The position numbers were made by a program, and so were the translations under genes. From the NCBI GenBank assembly GCA_002049455.2, contig KV918880.1, positions 148,089-212,088 of the forward strand: a stretch of DNA of 64,000 nucleotides. Reading direction: 5' to 3'. The stretch comes from Porphyra umbilicalis (Eukaryota; Rhodophyta; Bangiophyceae; Bangiales; Bangiaceae). Below the pieces are notes generated by a model. That model was not told where the DNA came from. It worked only from the letters and a program-made list of their open reading frames with translations, and searched no databases. Below are positions 21,980 through 31,807 of this stretch, piece after piece (within the stretch, counting starts at the first letter, position 1; each line of letters opens with the position of its first letter).

Positions 21980-24600
21980 ATGGCGTTGTGCTTGAGCAGG
22001 TCGGTGGCGTTGGTGGCCTCGCTGGGGATGCGCCGCGGGCTCGGCGGGGGTGTCGGCGTTGGCCGAGGGCGGTTCGCCGGCGCTGGTCATCGGTGCGGAC
22101 GGGTGCCCGGGGGACTCGGGTAAGGTCTTGGCGGTCGGAAAGAGCAAGACGGCAGCGTTGGAGGGCGGGCTGGGCGGGTGCGCGGGGTCTCGGCGGGGAG
22201 GTCGGCGTTTGCCAAAGGCGGCTTTGCCGCGTTCGTGCTCGGTGTGGGCGGGCGTGCGTGAGGCCGGGTGGGGGTGTCGGCGTTGGGCACGGTCGGGTCG
22301 TAGGTGCTGGGGGCCGCGCTTGGGCGGTGCGCGGGGGTCTCTGCGGTTGCGTCAGTGCTTGTAAACCGTGGGTCGGTGGTGGTACTGGTTGGTGTGGGTG
22401 GGTGCGCGGGGGGCTAGGTGGGGATGCTGGCGGTTGGAAAGGGCGGCTCGGCGGCGTTGGTGGTCTGTGTGGGCGGGCGCGCGAGGGGCTCGGCGAAGGC
22501 GTCGGCGTTGGGAAACGGCACGTCGGCGGCGCTGGCGGCCGGGCTGGGCGGGTGCGCGGGGGCGCGGCGGGGTTTTCGCGTTGGTTAACGGCCAGGCGGC
22601 GGCGTTGGCAGTCGGGCTGGGCAGGTGCGCGGGGTCTTGGCGTGCGTGACGGCGTCTTGGAATGGTGGCTTTGCGGTATTGGTGGTCGATGTCGGCGGGT
22701 GCGCGCGGTCTTCACGGGGCTTTCGGCGCTTGCCAAGGTCGACTTCGCGGCGTTGGTGGTCGCTGTTCTATGGTGCGCGTGGGGCAGCGGGGCGGTACCG
22801 CCGATTGGCACGGGCGGGTTTGAGGCGTTGGTGGGCGGGGTGACAGGGTGCACGGGGGGCTGGGCGGGGGTGTCGGCGTTGGGCACGGCCTGGTCGTCGG
22901 TGCTGGGGGCCGTGCTTGGTCGGTGGTCGGGGGACTGACTCTGTGGCGGTCTCGGTATTTGTGGCATGTGGGTCGGCGGGGGTTCGGGTCGTTGTGGGTG
23001 GGTGCGTGGCGGGCTAGGTGAAGCGGTCGGCGGTTGGCAAGGGCGGCTCGTCGGCGTTGGTGGACTGTGTGGGCGGGTGCGCGGGGGGCTCAGTGGAGGC
23101 GTCGGCTTTGGGCAACGGCACATCTGCGGTGTTGGCGGTGGGGCTATCCAGGTGCAAGGGCTCTCGGTGGGGGTGTCGGCGTCTGCCGAGGCCGTCGTTA
23201 TGGCATTGGTGGTCGGTGTGGGCGGGTGCGCGGGGCCTCAGAGGAGATGTCGTCGTCTGCGAAGGGCGGACTTGCGGCTTTAGTGGTCGGTGTGACCGCG
23301 TGCGCGGGGGGCTCGGTGGGGGTGTCGGCGTTGGGCACGGTCTCGTTGTAGGAGCTGTGGGGCGCGCTTGGTCGGAGCGCTGGGGACTCTGTGGTTGTGT
23401 CAGTGTTTGTAAACTGCGGGTCTGTTGTTGTATTGGTAGGTGTGGGCGGGTGCTCGTGGGGCTAGGTGGGGACGTCGGACGCTGGCAAGGGCGGCTCGGC
23501 GGCGTTGGTCGTCGGTGCGGGCGGGTGTGCTGGGGGCTCGGCGGAGATGTCCGCGTTGTCCAACGGCAAGTTGTCCGCGCTGGCGGTCGGGCTGGGCGGG
23601 TGTGCCGGGTCTCGGCGGGGGTTTCGGCGTTCCCTGACGGTGGCTTTGCGGCGTCGGTTGCCGCAGTGGGCGGATGTGCGGTGGGCTGTGTGGGGCTAGT
23701 GCCACTTGGGAAGGGCGGCCCAGTGACGTTTGCTGCTGGTGCGGGCGGAGGCGCGGGGAGATTGGCTGAGGTGTCGGCGTTAGACAACGGCAAGTCGGCG
23801 GGGGTGGCGGTCGGGCTGGGCAGCTGTGCGGTGTCTGGGCGGGGGTGTTGGCGCTTGCCGAGGAGGACTTTGCGGCGTTGGCCGTCAGTGTGGGAGCGTG
23901 TGCGGGGGGCTAGGTGAGGGTGCCGCCGCTTGGCAAGGGCGGCTTTGCAGCGTTGATAAGCGATGTGACCGGGTGCGCGGGGTGCTGGGCGGGAGTGTCA
24001 GCGTTGGGCACGGTCATATTTTCTGTGCTGGGGGCGGTTCTTGGCCGGTGCGCGAGGGACTCTGCGGTTCTCTCATTGCCTCTGAAATGTCGGGCGGTGT
24101 TGATATTGGTCGGTGTGGGCGGAAGCGCGAGCGGCGAGGTGGGAGTCTCGTCGTCAAGCAAGGGCAACTCAGAGGCGTTGGTGGTCGGTGCGTGCAGGTC
24201 CGCGGGGTGCTCGGAGGAGGTGTGCAGCTATGGCAATGGCGGCTCGGCGGCCTTGTCTGTCGGGGTGGGCGGGTACGCTTGGTGCTCGGCGGAGGTGTGG
24301 GGCTTTGGCAAGAACGGTTCGGCGCTAGTGGCCTGTGTGTGGAGGTGCGCGGGGTACTCGGAGGGTGTGTCGGCGTTCGGCAATGGCAAGCCGGAAGCGT
24401 TTGCGGTTGGTCGCGGCAAATGCGCGGGAGGCTCTCAGAGCGTGCCGGCGTATGGCAGCGGTGGCTCGGCGGCGTCGGCGGTCGGTCTGGGTTGGTGCCA
24501 GAGGGACTGGGTGGGGGTGTCGCCGTTGGGCAACGGCCGCTTGGCGGCAATGGTACTCGGCGTCGGGGAAAGGGCGAGAGGCTGGGCGAGTGTGTCGGAG
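21980..24600. repeat. Minisatellite, about 75-base GT/GGGCGGGTGCGCGGGG units
   Basis: About 2.6 kb of diverged tandem units near 75 bases, each with a core like gtgggcgggtgcgcgggggg followed by gtgtcggcgttgggcaacgg. The unit length is a multiple of three, which creates ORFs of 250-440 codons on both strands. None has a recognisable domain. G-rich strand asymmetry suggests G-quadruplex potential. Confidence 0.75.
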
Positions 24601-25124
24601 CTTGAAAAGGGCTTCGTGGCTTTTAGGATGGTTGTGTACTGCATCTGTGATGCTTTCACATGGTTTATGTTCTTTCTAGGTGGCCTGCCGCTGCCAGGGG
24701 GAGTCAGTTTGCTCCATCGTTGTGCATCCACTGCAGTGATGGTTTTTCAAGCTGCCAGGCGGGTAGGCCAGCTGGCCCGCAGGGGCTGTGAAACCGCTGC
24801 GTTTTTAATCGTGGTCAAGAACTTGGGACTACGCTTACGTCACAGCGGGGGGCAGGTTGCGCAGCACAGTGTAGGTTTTCTCGTGTGAGGCTGCCTGGCC
24901 AAGACGCAGGCAGTGAGGCCGGAACTATGCGCGCTGTCGATTGCAGGCTGCTGTCCATCAGGACGCAGCACGCGCCTGCTTCCGCGCTCGTGATGGTGGA
25001 CAGGTGACAGCTGCCTGCTCAACACGTCGCCTTCTGATTCCTATCCACGGGCAAAGAGCCTCGCCACCGCACACACGGGAAAAAAATGCAAAAAAAAGAA
25101 GACGAAAGGACCGACCCGAAACTC

Positions 25125-27731
25125 TCACCACAACCCTTCCTCGTCGGTGAGCCCTGAAAACGTATCGCTGTCGCTTGCAGTCGAATTGCCCGACGCCTCG
25201 CCGCCGACCGCCGTGTCAACCAAGATTCGGCTCATGCCAGCACGAGCGCGCGACCTTTCCGCCTCAGACAGGACAGGAACCGTCGACGGGTCGGCAGGAA
25301 GAAGGTGGGCGTTGAAGCGCAGAAGGCAGTGCATCTCCACGTGCTCAGGCAGCATCCTGGAGCGGTCTTTGCGGAGCACCATGCCTGCGACGGAGAAGTC
25401 TCGTTCAGATGCCGCCGACGAGCCAGATGCACCGAGCAGAGCACATGCGACCAAGTGGAGGAGGGGAAAGTCGGCTTCGTGCGAGCGCCAAAACCCAAGC
25501 GCGTCGTCGCTGGCGGTGTGTGTCGTGAGAAAGGTGTCCAGCTCGCGAGTGACGGTGTCCAGCGGCGTGTCAGAGTCGGCAACGTCGCTCTCGTCCGAGT
25601 CCCAGCCAACAAGGGTGGTACGACACATTTGGTGCTCCTCATGCAGCAGACCTTCGCGAGAAGGCGCGCTAGGATTGACTTGCTCGACATGGGCTGCGGT
25701 CGCCAACACCGCACCACGAGCACGCTCGATCGGGTTCTCCTGCCCAACACGGGCAGCGGCCTTGCGGAGCATCGCAGCTCCCCCTGGAGTGACGAGGGTG
25801 GCAGCCAGCACGGCGTCATTCGCTAGCCAGTTCTTGATGTCGCTCTCCGCGCTGAAGAAGCGCGCGTCGATCTCGTCGTGCAGGATCTTGACGATTGTCG
25901 CGGCCTCGTCGCGCAAACCGTCAGCGTCGCGCGTGGCCTCCAAGGGCACAATCTCGTGCTCGTACATGCGGTTGTCCAGCTCCATGACGTTTGTCCTCTT
26001 CTTGTCGAGCCCGAGGAATAGAAGGATTGCCTCGAGGCCGACGGCTAGCGGCTTCTCGTACGGCTTGGGGCATGGGAAGACACCGAGTCGCATGGTCCGA
26101 CGCAGCCGGCAGACGAGTCCAAGGGCGTCAGCAACCGTCAAACTGGTACTCTGCATCGCCACACACGCCTCGAACGCGGGCTGCAGCACTCCAATCAGGT
26201 GGCGGATGGCCTCCCAATCGGACCTCCATAACCGACGCTCCCGCTGCGCCGCCGTTAGGTCATCCAGCTTCCAAAACTCAACCAGCCTTGGCATGAGGGT
26301 GAAAAGTCGAACAAGAGCAAGATATGTGGATCCCCACCGAGTTGGAGACTCGGTCAGCAACTTGCGTGGCGCATTGTCCCCATTGAAAGGTACAGAGTTC
26401 AGCTTCTCGACGCTTGCCGTTGACTTGTGGAAGAGGTTTCCAATCTTGCGAGCACGGCTGAGCAAGTCAGCAGCGCCCGGATTTGCTCCACCCGTCCTTG
26501 ACGTCGACGAAGAGGATGCCGCGCCCGCCCGTGCCGCTCTTGCCGCCGCCGTCTTGCCCGTTCCGCCAAGGGCAACCTTGACAGCTAAGTGTAAGGTGTG
26601 GGCAGCGCATGGCACCCAGCGTGGCCACAGCTGTGTCAACGCCTTCTTGACGTTTGATCCAGAGTCGGAGGTCGACGAGCTCACATCCTCGTTGCGCACA
26701 CCATATCGGCGAAGGAGGCGCTCCGTCCATGACCTGATGTTGTCATGGTCGTGCCGCCCAATGAAGGCAGCCACACCAAGGTGGAGCTCCACAATGGAGA
26801 AGGTGCCAGGATCGACGCAGCGCAACACGAGGGAGCCGTAAGAGCCGGAGCCGTGCCTCTCCGTCCACAGGTCCGTCACCAAGTGGAAGAATGGCACATC
26901 ACGGTACAGCCCTTGTAAGCGCCGCACTTGAGCTCGGAGTTGATCCGTCACAAAGGAGAAGAGATCAAGAAGGATGTTGCGAACGCCGGCTGGTGCTGGG
27001 GGATCGTACGAGACGCCCAGGCCCCGCACAAATTCAAGCAAGTACTTGTTCTCCGTCAAAGCAAGCGGTGACAAAGTCATCACCAGCATCAGGACGACGC
27101 GGACGTGGTGGGGTCGCGCCTGGGCAGGCGTCATTACTCGGGTCCTTGACGCCGTGAGGTAGCCGTCCAGTGGCCCGCCATGTACGCTACCACCACCGTC
27201 CGCTGTCCCCGACTTCCTTGTGCGCCATGCGAGCACAGCGGCGTGTCGGCGACGCTGCACGTCATCAACCACGCTTGAAGCGACGATGTTGCCGTAGTGG
27301 CGCCAAGCGTTGCTCGACTTCCCGTGCTTGAGGTAGTAGGTGGCGGTGACCCCGACGAGAGCGCAAACGCGACAACGAACCACAAAGTGACCCCTCTGGC
27401 CATCTTCGGCCCCCGTGAACGTATCCCACAAATCGTTGGCGTGCGGTCGCGTTGTCCAGCACTTCTCCCCGCTCTTGTGGGGGTACCACGTTGCACCCGC
27501 ATGGAAGATGCTTGTTGGGCACTGCGAAAAGGATGAAGCCGTGTACGGCCCGATGATAGTAGCCAAATAGTCTTGGCCGCCCGCCGCGGAGGCCGGCGCA
27601 TTCGCGTTCTCATCTGGGCGGCCCTGGGGCGAGAACGGCGTCTGCACCAACGCCACACCTCGACGGGCAGGTGCCACCTCGTCCTCGAGTCCGTCGCTAC
27701 CGCTGTTGGAGCCTCCACCGATGGATGCCAT
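25125..27731 (-). CDS. hAT-family transposase
   Basis: This uninterrupted 868-codon ORF starts at ATG 27731 (MASIGGGSNSG); the frame is open 48 codons further upstream but without another ATG. Near the N-terminus a BED-type zinc finger is suggested by WYPHKSGEKCW, CRVC and SSNAWRHY. The RNase H-like core has HLVTDLWTE and SDSGSN, matching the first two catalytic Asp positions. RWGSTYLALVRL is a conserved hAT segment. The C-terminal hATC dimerisation domain contains SAASERDFSVAG, with the catalytic Glu, and LPEHVEMHCLL. The enzyme would cut at the CAGGG ends and make 8-bp duplications, as seen at both hAT elements here. All key residues look present and there are no frameshifts. Confidence 0.93.
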   Translation of the reverse strand: MASIGGGSNSGSDGLEDEVAPARRGVALVQTPFSPQGRPDENANAPASAAGGQDYLATIIGPYTASSFSQCPTSIFHAGATWYPHKSGEKCWTTRPHANDLWDTFTGAEDGQRGHFVVRCRVCALVGVTATYYLKHGKSSNAWRHYGNIVASSVVDDVQRRRHAAVLAWRTRKSGTADGGGSVHGGPLDGYLTASRTRVMTPAQARPHHVRVVLMLVMTLSPLALTENKYLLEFVRGLGVSYDPPAPAGVRNILLDLFSFVTDQLRAQVRRLQGLYRDVPFFHLVTDLWTERHGSGSYGSLVLRCVDPGTFSIVELHLGVAAFIGRHDHDNIRSWTERLLRRYGVRNEDVSSSTSDSGSNVKKALTQLWPRWVPCAAHTLHLAVKVALGGTGKTAAARAARAGAASSSSTSRTGGANPGAADLLSRARKIGNLFHKSTASVEKLNSVPFNGDNAPRKLLTESPTRWGSTYLALVRLFTLMPRLVEFWKLDDLTAAQRERRLWRSDWEAIRHLIGVLQPAFEACVAMQSTSLTVADALGLVCRLRRTMRLGVFPCPKPYEKPLAVGLEAILLFLGLDKKRTNVMELDNRMYEHEIVPLEATRDADGLRDEAATIVKILHDEIDARFFSAESDIKNWLANDAVLAATLVTPGGAAMLRKAAARVGQENPIERARGAVLATAAHVEQVNPSAPSREGLLHEEHQMCRTTLVGWDSDESDVADSDTPLDTVTRELDTFLTTHTASDDALGFWRSHEADFPLLHLVACALLGASGSSAASERDFSVAGMVLRKDRSRMLPEHVEMHCLLRFNAHLLPADPSTVPVLSEAERSRARAGMSRILVDTAVGGEASGNSTASDSDTFSGLTDEEGLW

Positions 27732-28564
27732 GGTGCAGATGGCGTAATGAGTTCTCGACAGGGGATGTGGGGGGGTGTCGGCCAGAGACACGCGCTTCCC
27801 ACCCCTTCGTGGCTTGACGCGTCGAGGGAACGTCACATTGGCGGCTGGCGCCAGCAACAGCCTGTCTTCCTTCACTCGCTGATCTCAATTCGCCGTTAGG
27901 GGCTCACTTCGCTCGGATGAGAAAGGTGCCTTATTGGACGGTTCGATTACATCCCTGCATGTGGAGTCCCAGGCACGACCGCCGCCGTCCTCTTGACCAT
28001 TCGTCTTACCGGATAAAGCGGAGTGTCTTAAGTCCGATCTGAGTACAGTCTATTCCGGGACCAGAGCTCCGATAAGGACTGCTCTACTCTTCTCCCTGGA
28101 ACCTGAGTACATTAAGAGCTTCCCGCCTCACCCGATATCCCGGACGGATACGATTACCTGGCGCGGATACATCCTTCAAGGATTTATTCCCACCAACCCC
28201 TGGTTATGAGCCCCGTGGGCCCTGAGGGGAGGGTTTTCCGAGGGTCCTTTGAGGGTGTCTGAGGAGGGTTTTCCGAGGGTCCTTTGAGGGTGTCTGAGGA
28301 GGGTTTTCCGAGGGTCCGAGGGGAACGGACGGGATAAGAGGGCGAAACGTGAGTGTCGCCTCGAGGCCTTCGACGCGGGCAAGTAAACTTCCGGTCACAC
28401 AACTCGTGTTTGTCGCTCGGGGCGCCTTCCCCCGGTCGACGCCGTGCGTGTGTGCTCTTCGGGGTTTTCTTCCGGGGCGGGTATTCCCCGACAGGACTAC
28501 CCGGCGACACGGTTTGGCTCGCCCTCCCCCCAAATGGGTGGGGTGGGCTGAGCGTGCTGTCACA

Positions 28565-29244
28565 CTATCTGCTTTCTCAAGTCGCTCCTTCCGTTTGGTG
28601 GGGGTCGCGGAGCGCTTGCGCGCTGTTGCGTCCGACTCGCTCGAGCCGTCGCTCGGCGAGGACCCACGTGAGGGCGACGGCGGGCCTGGCGTCCCGTGGC
28701 CATCGTCCGAAGAGGACGTGTCCGTCGCGCTGGAGTTGTCGTCGTCCGACGACGTCGGGTTTGACCCAGAGGCAGAGTCATCGGAAGATGAGGAAGGCAC
28801 GGCGTTAGCCGGATCGTCCTTGCGGACGGACTTGCCTTTAGTCACCTTGCTTGTCTTCTTGACGTTCTTGGTCTTGTCACCCGACTGACGGCGAGACTTA
28901 GCCACACGGCATTCCTCTCCTTGGGAGTCGACCTTGCGCAGGGCCTCGACGTCGTCGACCAACTTGTCATTAGCTTGCGCCAGAGACTCGTTAGTCTGTT
29001 CTTGGGCCGTTAGGCGTCGTTGAAGTGCTTCAACAGCCGCCCTCAGGCTCTCCACCACCTGCATCTGCCCGGAGGCTGCTTGATCCCCAGGGATGGGAGG
29101 AGTAGGAGCACCGTCCGTTGGGGTGTCGGAGGCGGCAGGAGTGCCTTGTCCCCCGCCCGGCGGCCGGTAGCCAGCTGGCAGATTGCCGTCTCTGGCTCGC
29201 CGAGTGCCGCCGATACCACCAGTAGACCCACTGGACCTGAACAA
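28565..29244 (-). pseudogene. Gag of element T, N-terminal part
   Basis: The minus-strand frame encodes a disordered Gly/Pro-rich start, a coiled-coil segment (SLRAAVEALQRRLTAQEQTN), a Lys-rich basic stretch and a Ser/Asp tract, then meets element X in codon AGA at 28566-28565. After the insertion the same frame resumes at 10677. The frame has no ATG at its 5' end: a TAG lies a few codons upstream and the first codon offered is TTG, so the true start is lost or lies in another frame after a shift. In LTR elements this part precedes the capsid domain. Confidence 0.7.
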
Positions 29245-29439
29245 AGTGTTCCGACTTGGCTAACGCCCTGCGCGCCAACGTGGAAGATCTCAACCGTGAT
29301 GCCCCCGGCACCACGCCCACAAGTCGATGGCTAACGCCCCGCGCGCCAAGCGATCGTATCGACCACGTCACAATGCCACAAGGCAGCGAGGAATTTCTCG
29401 GGAACACCGTGCCGCGAGGCACGATGAAGGCGAGGGTAT

Positions 29440-29456
29440 CCCCTGCTGCTCCACCA
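29440..29456 (-). other. Primer-binding site of element T
   Basis: On the minus strand TGGTGGAGCAGCAGGGG begins two bases after the LTR end (ACGACA-tc). It is identical to that of element X at 11343-11359. This establishes the right LTR as the 5' LTR of T. Confidence 0.75.
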
Positions 29457-29458
29457 GA

Positions 29459-29857
29459 TGTCGTATTAATAACGTTGGTTCAATTACCTGTGTATTGAGA
29501 CCGACCGTAGCCAAGCAATAAAGCGAGTTCTATCGCCGTCGCGGCGAGGAAGAAAGACCTTTTTGTTGAACGGCATCCGATGGGGAGCCGGGTGGTGCCC
29601 ACGACGGCGATGCCGGACCCACGGTGATTCAATATAAACGAGGGCACCGGTCGATCGACCGTCAGATCACAAGCGATTGTAATGAATGCCGGCAGACAGA
29701 TAAGACAGGCAAGCGAACAAACAATAAAAAAAATGAACAGTGCGGAAGTAACCCCCCAAAGCGCGTGCCACAGGCCAATTCCCACAGTACATGGGCTTTG
29801 GCCAGTCAAGGGGGCTACTTGTGGCAATTTGCCAATTGCGAGCAGAGTTATGCGTCA
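29459..29857 (-). repeat. 5' LTR of element T (right copy)
   Basis: This 399-base LTR starts TGACGCATAAC on the minus strand at 29857 and ends ATACGACA at 29459. It matches 8720-9115 with roughly 10 percent differences by eye, so the copies are not recent. No 5-bp direct duplication is seen at the outer edge. Confidence 0.8.
29631..29638 (-). promoter_or_regulatory. TATA-like box in the 5' LTR of element T
   Basis: On the minus strand the sequence gtttatattg lies mid-LTR, followed by the tttatt (poly-A-like) motif nearer the LTR end. The equivalent box in the other LTR is tttatatta at 8937-8945. The palindrome ggtcgatcgacc sits about 10-20 bases upstream in both, a possible protein-binding site. 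Confidence 0.4.
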
Positions 29858-31807
29858 GCGGCGGCCGCGCCCGGCGGCGGCGGCCGCGCCCGGCGGCGGC
29901 GGCGGCGCCCGGCGGCAAAGGCGGCAGCCAGCGGCGAAGGCGGTGGCAGAGGGTCCATCTGTGGGGCGCGAGAATCCCTGGTTTTCACCAAAGGCAGCCG
30001 TGGCGGTGGCAGCGGCAGCGGCGTCAGGGGCGGCGGCGGCGGCCACCAACGCCGCAGCGCCCGTGGTGCATCCTGTGGCGGCACCGCCGGAAGACCACGG
30101 CCAAGCGCGCTCGCCGACTTGACTGTTGCCAAACCGTGTCTGGTCTATCATTGCGATGACAAGTGACGAGGCGAACCCCAGTCTGATGTTGTCAGCTGTC
30201 CCGAGAAGGCCACATTACAGTCATTATTCGCTTATGTGCCATTCACTTGGAGAGCATGCTCTACAAGTGAATGGCCCCTAGAGCCTCAGGACCGCGATCT
30301 CTCGCAATCTCGGTCTGCAAGAGGGTGCTACTTTTGTGGCGCACCCCTGCCATGAAAACGCATATCGACTGTACATGAGTGGACCGCTGCAGAAAGACGA
30401 CGGGCCGAGAAAAAAAAAATGTTTTAGGATGTCTCATTTTTGGGACACGCACCATATGCATAGGTTTGCTCTAATCGCAAGCCAAGGTCAAGTCGTGAAA
30501 TAGATGTTGTCCAGACCGACTGAAAACCATCGATTTTGCAATGTGGATGCGATTGATTGGATGTGCAAGGACTGACCATCAAACCGACCAAGGCCATCCA
30601 TTCTATACAACGTGGCTGCCTCAGCGTTGAGAACGCGATTGGATCCCCACTCTATTTAGACGCTTCGTTAACAACACTGGCGTTTGCGAACGATTGCGTT
30701 GCAAAATCCGAACTGCTGGGCTAGAGCTCTAACAAATTTGGGGGATCAGCAGTACTTGGTACAGTACCATCGCGCAACCGTGGAAGTCACCACAGATCAC
30801 ATCGACTGACCCGCCACGGCCCCGCGTGGCACCACGACCGCGGGCGGGCGCGTAGCCAGGCGGCCGCGACAGCGGGTGACGCATGTGGGAAGCCACGCCC
30901 CCCCCCCCGCCCAAAAAAAAGTGCACCCGCGCAAACGCGTATCCGGCATACGACCGCGTCGCCACCTGCCCGCCGCAGGTGGGCGCGTGCCCGCCCGCCA
31001 ACCCGGTGCGCCACACCCCACCGAGACTCAGTGCGCGCGGCTGCGGCCGCGTGGCGGCCCGCCGACGTGGCGGGGTCGTGCCGGGGGGCGGACCCACCGT
31101 CGCCGCCGCCGCGGCGGGCCGTTCAACTTTGCATCGACGGCGAGCAAGGGAGGGCCCTGCATCCCCCGTTGCGTCACGAGCGGGACCGTCAAGGGACCCA
31201 CAACGCGGGCGCGCGGCGGGTCGGCTGCAGGGTGGCGCCCCGGCCGCCGCCGTGGGACCCCCCCGCGCCCTCCCCCGCTGGCCACACGCGCGCGCGCGGC
31301 CCGGCTTGAGGGAGCCGCCCCTGTGGTCGCACGGGCAGGGGGGATAGAGAGGCGCCGGAGTGGACGTGAGATTTTTTTGCAGGGAAGCCCCGTGTGAGTG
31401 GCCATATGGATGCAAGGCGACTCCAATCCCCGCTCAACTCCCGCCCCGTGCTGCCGCCACCGTAGCGGTATGGGCGCACGCGTCGCCTGCGCGACGCCTC
31501 GCGGCAGGGTGCGGCGGTTGGAACTTGCGGGGGGCCGTACTATGCAGTCGCCGCGCGGCGCGCCGAGGCGAGCGGACGCGTTTAAGGCGGCGCGTCGGGC
31601 CGCGGCGGCGCACACGAGCCGGCTCTACAGACCGCCCCGCAACGCGCTCGCCATCTCCGCCCTCCGCGCCGCTGTGTCCCCACTCAACCGACGACGTTGG
31701 CTCTCTTGACGACTCTGCTGCTTGGTCACCGCCCCGCTCCTCCCTCCACACCGCCCTGCCCTCACGCGCCACCGCTCCACACCGACCACCGACCACCACC
31801 AACGATC
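29858..31807. other. Intergenic region between element T and the gene island
   Basis: 29858-30130 is GGCGGCGGCC-rich and gives Ala/Gly or Pro/Arg ORFs in several frames without support. 30170-30730 is AT-richer and shows no gene. 30730-31640 is again GC-rich with overlapping low-complexity ORFs on both strands. 31640-31807 should hold the promoter and leader of the next gene. I see no RNA gene. Confidence 0.5.

Larger units (their letters stand above)
19973..28202. mobile_element. Large hAT element, 8230 bp, TSD GTTATGAG, possibly autonomous
   Basis: The left end is CAGGGATTGGTGGAATCC and the right end finishes ATTCCCACCAACCCCTG. The 8-bp duplication GTTATGAG is perfect (19965-19972 and 28203-28210). 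The homologous LTR at 10683-11340 shows the empty site. The element carries a full transposase ORF on the minus strand near its right end, plus two minisatellite blocks (about 20820-21520 and 21980-24600) of no evident coding value. The intact ORF, perfect duplication and matched ends suggest that it is the youngest insertion in the stack. Confidence 0.93.
10683..28564 (+). mobile_element. Non-autonomous LTR element X, TSD CTATC
   Basis: X has LTRs at 10683-11340 and 19634-28564 (the latter interrupted), a primer-binding site after the first, a polypurine tract before the second, and a perfect 5-bp duplication CTATC at 10678-10682 and 28565-28569. Without its three later insertions it is about 3.7 kb with an interior of about 2.4 kb. 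The interior holds a short plus-strand Gag-like ORF and a longer antisense ORF, and no pol genes. It therefore depended on enzymes from another element. It shares the primer-binding sequence TGGTGGAGCAGCAGGGG with element T, so a T-like relative is a candidate helper. X lies inside the gag of T. Confidence 0.88.
19634..28564 (+). repeat. 3' LTR of element X, split by the hAT element
   Basis: The LTR halves are 19634-19972 and 28203-28564, overlapping by the GTTATGAG duplication. Rejoined it is 693 bases, 35 longer than the 5' LTR. That is exactly one extra unit of the tandem repeat (ggagggttttccgagggtcc and 15 more bases, around 28225-28310). The LTR ends GTGCTGTCACA. Confidence 0.88.
8720..29857 (-). 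mobile_element. LTR retrotransposon T, host of the nested insertions
   Basis: Removing element X (10683-28564 plus one CTATC) leaves an element of about 3.2 kb read on the minus strand: right LTR (29857-29459), primer-binding site, gag, protease fragment, then the second LTR (9115-8720). The gag frame is continuous across the insertion point: the codons before 28565 and after 10677 join in phase. Reverse transcriptase, RNase H and integrase are missing, so the copy is deleted or non-autonomous. Unexpectedly, the left LTR is inverted relative to the right one, and the flanks (aggta at 8715-8719, gcggc after 29857) show no target duplication. The copy is therefore rearranged. Confidence 0.75.
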
